A DNA stretch of 16,438 nucleotides from Actinobacteria bacterium 21-64-8 (GTDB lineage Bacteria > Actinomycetota > Acidimicrobiia > Acidimicrobiales > RAAP-2): assembly GCA_002255315.1 (NCBI GenBank), contig NCBD01000036.1, positions 1-16,438 on the forward strand, given 5' to 3'. Each line of letters starts with the position of its first letter. Positions within the stretch are counted from its first letter, which is position 1. The notes beneath the pieces were generated by a model. That model was not told the origin of the DNA, did no database searches, and saw only the letters and a list, made by a program, of their open reading frames with translations. The position numbers and the translations under genes were made by a program. This document shows positions 7,107 to 13,590 of the stretch, piece after piece.

Positions 7107-8140
7107 TCAGTACTGCGCGAAAATTCGTCGCGTCCTCGCATCGACGGTCATCAGAGCGCCATAGGGGAGCACGAGCTGTGGGTCGGTGTGCCCAAAATCA
7201 GGTCCGTAGACGACGATGGCGTCGGGAGCGTACAGGCCGCTCACCTGAAAGAGCACGTCACTTTGGTGTTGGCGAAACTCGTCGCGCTGCGCGGGTTCGA
7301 GTTGCTGTTCACGGGACCATGCCTTTGCCTTGGCCATGACGATCGCTGCGAAGCGTTCGAGGAGCCCGCGTTCTCCGAGGTTGCGCAGCATTCGAAAGAC
7401 CTCCTCGCTGCGCGGCATCTCCTCGGAGGTTTCGAGGAGTAAGACCGCACCGTCGTAGGCATCGTTCTCGTCAATCCATCGATTCGTGGCCAAGTTCCAA
7501 CTCAGGATTTCGAGATTTCCGCCCCAGGTAACTCCCGTGACGCTGTGGTCACCGTGCCAGCGCCAGCCGACGTCGTTCGTGGTGGGCAGTTCGTGTTCAA
7601 TCGTTTCGGGCCGCCCCCAATCAGGTTGCAAGTCGGTGAATGCGGCGAACGACGGGATTTCGTAGACACCGTCGTCGAAGAGGGCGTGGCGGAGCGATGC
7701 CAGGTGTGCGCGGTGCGCACCACCGGGGCGAGCGAGGTGTACTTGCGTCGAACCTCCGTGGTAGCTCGACACGCCGTGTCGCCAGAGCCACAGGTGCAAG
7801 TTGGTGTTATCGCTGTAGCCAAAAAATGCCGGAGGATTGTGCTCGAGAAGCGTGGGGTCTAACCGTGGCAGCACCGTGATCTGATCGTCGCCACCAATGG
7901 TGGCCATAATGGCCCGTATCGAGGGACGTCGTTGAGGTCACGGGCGCGCGCCTCGGCGCTCGCTTGAAACTGGCGCGTCGTTGGGTATTCGACGGGGACG
8001 AGATCGAGCTCACGAAGAAGGGTCTCCATCGCCACCTCGTGCACCTCAGGGAACAGCGCCGGCGCGGCGAAGGAGGGCGACACGATCGCGACCCGGTCGC
8101 CCGGCACGAGTTTTCGAGGACGCCGGCGAGGTTCGCTCAT
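7107..8140 (-). pseudogene. LD-carboxypeptidase (peptidase family S66), frameshifted
   Basis: Two frames on the minus strand together make one S66 protein (LdcA/MccF type: cleaves the L-D bond of murein tetrapeptides or of peptide-nucleotide toxins). The N-terminal piece, from ATG 8140, reads LVPGDRVAIVSPSFAAP and ends in frame near RARDLND (7928). The C-terminal piece resumes in another frame at PSIRAIMATIGGDDQ (from 7925) and runs to 7107. It carries the nucleophile loop FGYSDN, the Glu in LLLETSEE and the His in FGHTDPQLVLPYGA, so the Ser-Glu-His set survives. Family members have about four residues (AFAD-like) between LND and PSIRAI; here only two bases lie between them. That fits a 10-bp deletion; at minimum one base is missing. 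Without correction the frame ends at 7859, before the active site. The promoter still looks intact. Confidence 0.82.
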
Positions 8141-8146
8141 CGTTCC

Positions 8147-8152
8147 AAACTA
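8147..8152 (-). promoter_or_regulatory. -10 element TAGTTT of leaderless promoter for the S66 gene
   Basis: On the minus strand TAGTTT is followed by 6 nt (GGAACG) and the ATG ending at 8140. It sits where the -35 of the divergent kinase promoter would be. Confidence 0.55.
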
Positions 8153-8168
8153 GTGAGTCGCCATTGCG

Positions 8169-8174
8169 TACGCT
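8169..8174 (+). promoter_or_regulatory. -10 element TACGCT of leaderless kinase promoter
   Basis: TACGCT is followed by 6 nt (GGCGCG) and GTG 8181. It overlaps the expected -35 region of the divergent S66 promoter. Confidence 0.5.
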
Positions 8175-8180
8175 GGCGCG

Positions 8181-8741
8181 GTGGCCGACCCAGCGACAAC
8201 GCAGCGGAACACCCGCGTGTCGATTTGCGGCGCCTCGGGCTCGGGCAAGAGCACATTGGCGAATGCGATCGCCAACACGCTTGACATACCTATGCTCGAA
8301 CTCGACGCGCTGTATCACCAAGCGCAGTGGACACCCCTTGACGCTGACGACTTTCGTGCGCGCGTCGCTGAGTTTGTCGCGCAGCCGTCGTGGATCTGCG
8401 ACGGTAACTACGAAGTAGTCCGTGCCGCGGTGTGGTCGCGCGCCACGGTGATTGTGCTGTTGGATTTGCCTCGTTGGCGGGTCATGTTGCGCCTGGGGCG
8501 TCGAACACTTCGCCGCGCCCTCTGGCGTGAGGAGCTGTGGAACGGCAACAAAGAGTCTTGGCGCAACCTCATGTCTCGCGATCCCGAGCGCAACATCTTG
8601 CTCTGGTCGTGGCGAACGCACGCGCGACGTCGTTCGGAGGTGCCGGTGCTCGCGCGGCGCGACGCCGCGCACGCGAGGTTCGTCGTAATCACGCGCAATC
8701 GAGAACGGCGCCAACTGCTCGAAGAGTTACGAGCGCCTTAG
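8181..8741 (+). CDS. P-loop kinase-like AAA family protein (FlaR/topology-modulation type)
   Basis: A 186-residue P-loop NTPase of the small adenylate-kinase-like group often annotated as DNA topology modulation protein FlaR. The Walker A motif is ICGASGSGKSTLA (GASGSGKS at 17-24). It is followed by MLELDALYHQAQWTP, the family's conserved D-x-x-x-x-x-x-W region, then WICDGNYEVVRAAVW, VIVLLDLPRWRVMLR (Walker B-like strand) and an Arg-rich lid (LGRRTLRRALWREE). Members probably phosphorylate a nucleotide or small molecule; the topology name is historical and should not be taken as function. GTG 8181 lies 6 nt after TACGCT. The gene is divergent from the S66 pseudogene by 40 bp, and its stop overlaps that of the next, convergent gene. 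Confidence 0.85.
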   Translation: MADPATTQRNTRVSICGASGSGKSTLANAIANTLDIPMLELDALYHQAQWTPLDADDFRARVAEFVAQPSWICDGNYEVVRAAVWSRATVIVLLDLPRWRVMLRLGRRTLRRALWREELWNGNKESWRNLMSRDPERNILLWSWRTHARRRSEVPVLARRDAAHARFVVITRNRERRQLLEELRAP

Positions 8742-9349
8742 GGCGTCGGGCCGTTCCCGCGATCTTCCATCTCCCAGGCGTGATCAAGGACGTGCCAGGC
8801 GAGACGACGTAAGGCGTAGGAGACGGGCCACGCGGCGCTCGGCACGGGGTGGAGGAGCACCTGTTGAAGTGCCGCGCGTTGGTCGGGCCAGGGTGTGCGG
8901 ATGGTGACGCGTTGGCCAAGTTTGGCGCAGTACGCGCGCTCAGCCTCCTTGGTGTGCTCGAGTATCGCGCGACGGTCACGCCCACCGCCGCGGGGACCCT
9001 TGGTCAACACGTCGGGCGCGTGCGCGAACGCGCGGTCAAAGTAGTCCCAACAGTCCTCGAGCACCGCGACCTGTCGCTCGCGTTCGCGGCGCGCCAGGGG
9101 TCGCTCATCCCACGGACCAATCATCGCGGGGGCGCCGAAGTCGGTGGTCGTCGAACCCGTGACGCTTCCGATTACTCGCACTCGCTCACCGGGGCCCTCC
9201 ACGCCTACGACACGCACGTAGCGTGCGCGAGCATTGTCGAGTGCCTCGAGTGCCTCGTCGGCGTCACGGCCACGGCGACACCACCCCGGCCAATCGAGTG
9301 CGATGGCAAAGGTGGTCTTACTTCCCACTTCGAGCACCACTCGACTCAC
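8738..9349 (-). CDS. Hypothetical protein with HicB-like start and DinB-like C-terminus
   Basis: A 203-residue protein I recognise only as an actinobacterial conserved hypothetical. Residues 1-45 (VVLEVGSKTTFAIALDWPGW, then GRDADEALEAL) look like a HicB-type beta-beta-alpha unit. Residues 92-200 look like a DinB/YfiT four-helix bundle: AILEHTKEAERAY gives His132, and AWHVLDHAWEMED gives His186 and His190 in HxxxH spacing, a plausible metal site. It could be a mycothiol- or metal-dependent enzyme; no reaction can be named. GTG ending at 9349 is preferred because CAAAGGAG lies 5 nt upstream and the conserved start VVLEVG follows. An in-frame ATG at 9472 would add 41 unlikely residues. The stop overlaps the kinase stop on the other strand (8738-8741). 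Confidence 0.75.
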   Translation of the reverse strand: MSRVVLEVGSKTTFAIALDWPGWCRRGRDADEALEALDNARARYVRVVGVEGPGERVRVIGSVTGSTTTDFGAPAMIGPWDERPLARRERERQVAVLEDCWDYFDRAFAHAPDVLTKGPRGGGRDRRAILEHTKEAERAYCAKLGQRVTIRTPWPDQRAALQQVLLHPVPSAAWPVSYALRRLAWHVLDHAWEMEDRGNGPTP

Positions 9350-9354
9350 GACAC

Positions 9355-9362
9355 CTCCTTTG
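9355..9362 (-). promoter_or_regulatory. Strong Shine-Dalgarno CAAAGGAG
   Basis: On the minus strand CAAAGGAG is followed by GTGTC and then GTG (9349). It fixes this start over the upstream in-frame ATG at 9472 and is identical to the cores before hss and the UPF0173 gene. Confidence 0.75.
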
Positions 9363-9491
9363 ACGGTGTTATCACAGCATGGGGCGGTGACGGGTGAACT
9401 AATTGCTCGTTCGTACTTTTGCGACGGCACCGAGAGGCGCCTAGGAGACGTCGACCCAGCGTGGGCACTCAAGTCAGTGATTCTTCCTTGC

Positions 9492-9497
9492 TAGTTT
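9492..9497 (+). promoter_or_regulatory. -10 element TAGTTT of leaderless promoter
   Basis: TAGTTT plus 6 nt (CGAGAG) precedes ATG 9504. The hexamer is identical to the one at the S66 gene. Confidence 0.55.
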
Positions 9498-9503
9498 CGA
9501 GAG

Positions 9504-10310
9504 ATGTCCCCATCGGATCGCTACACCCACGGCCACCACGAGTCGGTCCTTCGTTCGCATCGTTGGCGTACGGTGGAAAACTCCGCCTCGTTTTTGATTG
9601 AGTACCTTAGGGATGGTCAATCGCTACTCGACGTGGGCTGTGGCCCGGGCACCATCTCGGCCGACTTGGCGCGTCGCTTGCCCCGCGGTTCGGTGCTCGC
9701 CATTGACAACGCACCCGAAATCATCGAGCTGGCCGCGAGCGACGCCGAGTTTCGTGATGTGGCGAATCTGACCTTTGAGGTGCGTGACATCTACGCCACG
9801 GAACTCGAGGACGACTCCTTTGATGTGGTCTTCGCTCACCAAGTACTCCAGCACGTCACCGATCCCATCGCGGCGCTGCGTGAGATGCGTCGCGTCGTGA
9901 AGCCAGGTGGAGTCGTCGCGGTTCGCGATACTGATTTTGCGGCCTTTACCTGGTACCCCGACGACGAACGATTGACGCGCTGGCTCGCGTTGTATCACGA
10001 CATGACCAAGCGCAATCACGCCGAAGCCGACGCGGGCCGCCACCTGAAGTCGTGGGCACGGGCGGCGGGATTCCGCGACGTCATCGTCTCGTCGGCGACG
10101 TGGACCTTCGAACAGCCCGACGAACGCCGCTGGTGGGGTGGACTGTGGGCCGACCGCATCCTCGAGAGTCGCTTCGCCGAGCAGGCCCTCGAGTACGGTC
10201 TGTCGACCCGCGCGGAGCTCGAAGCGTTAGCCGAGGGTTTTCGCTCGTGGATTGACGCCCCCGACGGCGTCTTCTTTGTCCTCCACGGCCAAGTTGTTGC
10301 TCGCAAGTAA
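9504..10310 (+). CDS. Class I SAM-dependent methyltransferase (UbiE-like)
   Basis: A 268-residue methyltransferase. It begins with SDRYTHGHHESVLRSHRWRT, a His-rich N-terminus I associate with an actinobacterial/fungal methyltransferase subgroup of unknown substrate. Motif I is SLLDVGCGPGTI (40-51), the strand-2 acidic residue is Asp68 in VLAIDNA, the motif II region is DVVFAHQVLQHV, and RRVVKPGGVVAVRD follows. The C-terminal half (LKSWARAAGFRDV, WWGGLWADRI) is the substrate-side domain, and HGQVVARK closes the protein. The ATG is fixed by TAGTTT 6 nt upstream. It is followed 27 bp later by the pirin gene in the same orientation, but the two are not obviously linked in function. Confidence 0.9.
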   Translation: MSPSDRYTHGHHESVLRSHRWRTVENSASFLIEYLRDGQSLLDVGCGPGTISADLARRLPRGSVLAIDNAPEIIELAASDAEFRDVANLTFEVRDIYATELEDDSFDVVFAHQVLQHVTDPIAALREMRRVVKPGGVVAVRDTDFAAFTWYPDDERLTRWLALYHDMTKRNHAEADAGRHLKSWARAAGFRDVIVSSATWTFEQPDERRWWGGLWADRILESRFAEQALEYGLSTRAELEALAEGFRSWIDAPDGVFFVLHGQVVARK

Positions 10311-10311
10311 A

Positions 10312-10335
10312 CGTCAGATGGATGGCAGACTGACG
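10312..10335 (+). promoter_or_regulatory. CGTCAG/CTGACG inverted repeat at the pirin promoter
   Basis: CGTCAG (10312-10317) and CTGACG (10330-10335) are perfectly complementary with a 12-nt gap. The right arm overlaps CAGACT (10326-10331), a near-match to the -10 pattern lying 6 nt before GTG 10338. It could be a weak terminator of the methyltransferase or an operator. Confidence 0.3.
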
Positions 10336-10337
10336 AG

Positions 10338-11225
10338 GTGGACCGTTCTCGCGCCGAGCTGATTAGTGCGCGCGACACGAACATTGGGCTCCTCAAGGTC
10401 CGCCGTTCGCTGCCGACGAGGGCGCGACGCAACGTGGGCGCGTGGTGCTTCGCCGATCATCTCGGTCCGCTTGCGCTTCGCCCCGGCGAGCGCGCCGACG
10501 TCGCTCCGCACCCTCACTGTGGCCTTCAAACCGTGACGTGGCTCTTCGAGGGTGAGTTTTTGCACCGTGACTCACTCGGCAGCGAACAGGCCATTCGGCC
10601 CGGCCAACTCAACTTGATGAGTGCCGGGCGCGGCGTCGCGCACGCCGAAGAAGACCCCGATCAATTCGGCCATCGACTGCACGGCATTCAACTCTGGGTC
10701 GCCCAACCCGACGCGACGCGCTGTGGACCAGCCGACTTTGAGCACCACGACGCCCTGCCGCGCGTCGAACTTGACGCGGGTGTCGCGACGATGTTGCTGG
10801 GCACGTTGCACGGAGTTAGTTCGCCCGCTCGGCGCGACGACGATCTCGTCGGGGCCGAGCTTCAACTCAGTGTGGGCACTTCGGTATTGGAGGCGAGTGA
10901 GCTCTACGAGTACGGCGTGATTGGTATTGCGGGTGAAGTACTCGTCGATGGCGCGATGGTCGTACCTGGTTCGATGGCGTACCTCGCGCCCGGACGAGGC
11001 GAAGTCGTCCTTACTGCGCTGAACTCGGCCACGGTGATGTTGGTCGGCGGCGTGGCGCTGAGTGAACCGCTCGTCATGTGGTGGAACTTCGTCGCGCGTA
11101 GTCGCGACGAGATTGTCGCGGCCTATAACTCATGGAGCGCGCGCGACGAGCGCTTTGGACCGGTCGTGTCACGCGTCAGCCCGATTGACGTCGCGCCACC
11201 GGCGTGGTTGGCGCGAGGCTCGTAA
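10338..11225 (+). CDS. Pirin family cupin protein
   Basis: A 295-residue bicupin of the pirin family; some members are quercetinases, others bind and modulate enzymes or regulators. The N-terminal cupin contains PHPHCGLQTVTWLFEGEF and SAGRGVAHAEE, giving the iron-binding set His58, His60, His102 and Glu104, fully conserved. HGIQLWVAQP is also typical. The C-terminal cupin (about 180-270, GVIGIAGEVLVDG to GEVVLTALN) lacks metal ligands, as is usual. The closing region PLVMWWNFVARSRDEIVAA is the classic pirin C-terminal signature. GTG 10338 is the start; the upstream CAGACT is a weaker -10 than others. The next gene, hss, starts 65 bp downstream. Confidence 0.92.
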   Translation: MDRSRAELISARDTNIGLLKVRRSLPTRARRNVGAWCFADHLGPLALRPGERADVAPHPHCGLQTVTWLFEGEFLHRDSLGSEQAIRPGQLNLMSAGRGVAHAEEDPDQFGHRLHGIQLWVAQPDATRCGPADFEHHDALPRVELDAGVATMLLGTLHGVSSPARRDDDLVGAELQLSVGTSVLEASELYEYGVIGIAGEVLVDGAMVVPGSMAYLAPGRGEVVLTALNSATVMLVGGVALSEPLVMWWNFVARSRDEIVAAYNSWSARDERFGPVVSRVSPIDVAPPAWLARGS

Positions 11226-11243
11226 CTCATCTCTCGCGCGACC

Positions 11244-11249
11244 TAAGAT
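11244..11249 (+). promoter_or_regulatory. -10 element TAAGAT upstream of hss
   Basis: TAAGAT would start transcription near 11256, giving an mRNA leader of about 35 nt that holds the CAAAGGAG ribosome-binding site. No clear -35 is seen at 17 bp. Confidence 0.4.
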
Positions 11250-11276
11250 GAAGACCCGCACGCGTGTCGTGTGCAT

Positions 11277-11284
11277 CAAAGGAG
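11277..11284 (+). promoter_or_regulatory. Shine-Dalgarno CAAAGGAG of hss
   Basis: CAAAGGAG followed by CTTTCA places TTG 11291 at 6-nt spacing, deciding that start over ATG 11264, which lies upstream of the site. The 15 nt 11277-11291 match 12801-12815 at 14 positions. Confidence 0.75.
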
Positions 11285-11290
11285 CTTTCA

Positions 11291-12745
11291 TTGGTCGAAC
11301 TAGCGTTGCCGTCGCGAATCGTGATATTGGGTTGTGGATCCGTGGCCCAGTGTCTGCTTCCACTCATGCTCGACCACTTCAACTTTGATCCCGCGAAGGT
11401 CACCATCATTGAAAGCCTCGATCATCGCGAGCGCGTCCTCGACGCACTGGGACGAGGCGTCCAGTACGTGCGTCACGAAATAACCCCCGACAATCTGGCC
11501 CAGACACTGAGTACCTACTTGGGCCACGGCGACGTGCTGGTCGACTTGGCGTGGAATATCGACCTGAGTGAGCTGCTCGAGTGGTGCCGTGACCACGGGG
11601 TTCGCTATCTCAACACTTCGATTGAAGTATGGGATCCCTATCAAGACCCCGCTCTCGTGTCGCCCCAGGAGCGCACGCTCTACTTTCGCCACATGGCGCT
11701 GCGTCGACAGTTGGCCCGCTGGGGCGACAATCGCGGACCGTCGGCGGTCGTCGAACACGGCGCCAATCCTGGGCTCGTCAGTCACTTCACCAAGCAAGCA
11801 CTCGTCGAGTTAGGCGAGCGCACCCTGCGCGACGGCGTTGCTGGCGCGGCGAGTCCCCTCATTGAGCGAGCCCTCAGTGACGAGGTATTCAACGAATTGG
11901 CACGACTGCTCGACGTGAAAGTGATTCACGTCGCCGAACGTGACACGCAAGTCACCAACGTACCCAAGCAACCCGGCGAGTTTGTGAACACCTGGAGCGT
12001 TGATGGTTTTTATGAAGAAGGGGTCGCGCCCGCCGAAATGGGTTGGGGTACGCACGAGCGCACGCTTCCAGATCTCGGCCGCGTGCACGAGGGCGAAGGA
12101 CCGCGCAATCAGATCTGCTTGGCGCAAATGGCGCACAAGACGCTCGTGCGTTCGCGCGTTCCCTCGGGCGAGATCATTGGCATGGTGATTCGTCACGGTG
12201 AGGCCTTCACGATTAGTGACTACCTCACGGTTTGGGAGGGTGGTCAAGCGCTCTATCGTCCGACGGTGCACTACGCCTACTGTCCGAGCGACGCGGCGTG
12301 GGCAAGCTTCGTTGAACTTGAAGGCGCGCAGTACCGCTACCCCGAGCACCAACGGATTTTGAACGATGACATCGTGTCGGGGCGCGATGAACTGGGCGTC
12401 TTGTTGATGGGTCACCACTACAGGGCCTGGTGGACGGGGATGTTGACTTCAATTGAGGAGGCTCGTCAAGTCGCGCCACACCAGAGTGCCACGACCGTGC
12501 AGGTGGCGGCGTCGATATTGGGCGCGCTCGACTGGTTGCTGCGCTCGCCCGAGGAGGGGGTGCGCGTTCCCGATGAGCTACCGTGGCGCGACGTGGTGCA
12601 GGTCGCAACCCCCTACGTGGGTACGACGTGGTCGGGGCCGATTGATTGGGATCCCTTGTCGACTCGTGCGGACTGGTTCGATCGATGGTCGGGCCGTCAA
12701 CTCGACACCTCAGATCCCTGGCAGTTTCAGAATTTTCTCGCCTGA
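11291..12745 (+). CDS. hss: Homospermidine synthase
   Basis: A 484-residue enzyme of the saccharopine dehydrogenase-like fold. The bacterial type makes sym-homospermidine from two putrescines (or putrescine plus spermidine), with NAD as bound redox cofactor. The Rossmann motif VILGCGSVAQCLLPL (11-25) opens the protein. LNTSIEVWDPY and EHGANPGLVSHF (155-166) are signature active-site segments. NTWSVDGFYEEG, TVWEGGQALYRPTVHYAYCP and LGVLLMGHHYRAWWTG follow the family pattern, and length matches known bacterial enzymes (about 480). TTG 11291 is chosen because CAAAGGAG lies 6 nt upstream. An ATG at 11264 is upstream of the ribosome-binding site and adds nine residues. The UPF0173 hydrolase follows after 68 bp and may be co-transcribed. 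Confidence 0.88.
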   Translation: MVELALPSRIVILGCGSVAQCLLPLMLDHFNFDPAKVTIIESLDHRERVLDALGRGVQYVRHEITPDNLAQTLSTYLGHGDVLVDLAWNIDLSELLEWCRDHGVRYLNTSIEVWDPYQDPALVSPQERTLYFRHMALRRQLARWGDNRGPSAVVEHGANPGLVSHFTKQALVELGERTLRDGVAGAASPLIERALSDEVFNELARLLDVKVIHVAERDTQVTNVPKQPGEFVNTWSVDGFYEEGVAPAEMGWGTHERTLPDLGRVHEGEGPRNQICLAQMAHKTLVRSRVPSGEIIGMVIRHGEAFTISDYLTVWEGGQALYRPTVHYAYCPSDAAWASFVELEGAQYRYPEHQRILNDDIVSGRDELGVLLMGHHYRAWWTGMLTSIEEARQVAPHQSATTVQVAASILGALDWLLRSPEEGVRVPDELPWRDVVQVATPYVGTTWSGPIDWDPLSTRADWFDRWSGRQLDTSDPWQFQNFLA

Positions 12746-12800
12746 AAAGACGCATACTCGTCGCGACGTCCCTGGTAGAACGAAGTAGAAATCATTCGCG

Positions 12801-12808
12801 CAAAGGAG
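12801..12808 (+). promoter_or_regulatory. Shine-Dalgarno CAAAGGAG of the UPF0173 gene
   Basis: CAAAGGAG then CCTTC precedes ATG 12814 at 5-nt spacing. It fixes the start; the frame is open upstream only as an hss shadow. Confidence 0.75.
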
Positions 12809-12813
12809 CCTTC

Positions 12814-13560
12814 ATGAGTACTACCTCACCCATCGGACAACCCGGTCACCTGACGTGGCTCGGGCACGCGACGGTTCTCTTCGTTAGTCACGCCGGCACT
12901 CGCGTCATCTTTGATCCGTGGCTCGATAACCCTAAGGGCACCGCCTCACTCAATGACGTAGGCCCACTCGACGCGATTGCCGTGACGCACGGTCACTTCG
13001 ATCACATGGCTTCGGTCGCGTCCTTGGCCGCGGCCACCGGGGCGAGTGTGATCTGCGTGCCTGAGATGGCGGCCTACTTTGCGACCCAGGGCGTGACGAC
13101 GCTGCTCGAAATGAATAAAGGTGGCACCGTGCAGGTGAAGGATTTGGCTTTCACGATGGTGAGCGCCGACCACTCGTGCGGTGTGGCCGTGGGCGACGGT
13201 GTCGCCAACGTGTACGGTGGCAATCCCGTGGGCTTCGTAGTTCGCGAGTCCGGTGGTGATGCTCGGGCCTTTTACGTGTCGGGGGACACGAACGTCTTTG
13301 GCGATATGGCGCTCATTGGTGAGCTCTACGCGCCAGAGATTGCCTTGATCCCCATTGACGGTCATTACAACATGGGACCACGCGAAGCGGCCCACGCGCT
13401 GGGTCTGCTCGGCGTCGCTCGAGTCGCCCCGATTCACTACGGCACGTTTCCCATGCTGGCGGGCACCCCGGCGCAACTTCGAGACGAGCTCAAGTCCGTC
13501 AACACCTCGATTACGGTCGTCGATCTCGAACCGGGAGGCTCCGTCGCGCTCGCGAACTGA
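12814..13560 (+). CDS. Metallo-beta-lactamase-fold hydrolase, UPF0173 type
   Basis: A 248-residue metal-dependent hydrolase of the UPF0173/UlaG-like group. It opens with LTWLGHATVLF and FDPWLDNP, the family hallmark first strands. The dinuclear metal motif HxHxDH is AVTHGHFDHM (His59, His61, Asp63, His64). SADHSCG, YVSGDTNVFGDM (bridging Asp) and VAPIHYGTFP (last His) complete the site. Members hydrolyse lactones, phosphoesters or amides; the substrate here is not predictable. Its ribosome-binding leader is nearly identical to that of hss, 68 bp upstream, so joint expression is likely, and a role in the same polyamine-related process is possible but speculative. Confidence 0.88.
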   Translation: MSTTSPIGQPGHLTWLGHATVLFVSHAGTRVIFDPWLDNPKGTASLNDVGPLDAIAVTHGHFDHMASVASLAAATGASVICVPEMAAYFATQGVTTLLEMNKGGTVQVKDLAFTMVSADHSCGVAVGDGVANVYGGNPVGFVVRESGGDARAFYVSGDTNVFGDMALIGELYAPEIALIPIDGHYNMGPREAAHALGLLGVARVAPIHYGTFPMLAGTPAQLRDELKSVNTSITVVDLEPGGSVALAN

Positions 13561-13578
13561 GCCGCGTTGTTGATGGTT

Positions 13579-13584
13579 TAAGTT
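13579..13584 (+). promoter_or_regulatory. -10 element TAAGTT of leaderless permease promoter
   Basis: TAAGTT plus 6 nt (GGATTG) leads to GTG 13591. It favours GTG 13591 over the adjacent TTG 13588. Confidence 0.5.
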
Positions 13585-13590
13585 GGATTG

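Noticed and set aside
7920..7932. Programmed frameshift in the S66 gene
   Set aside because: There is no slippery heptamer or following hairpin, and the joint also lacks conserved residues, which fits deletion better.
11264..11290. ATG 11264 as the hss start
   Set aside because: It precedes the strong ribosome-binding site at 11277-11284; the added residues are not family-like.
11810..12418. 202-codon minus-strand frame inside hss
   Set aside because: Fully antisense to a well-matched enzyme, with no family match or promoter.
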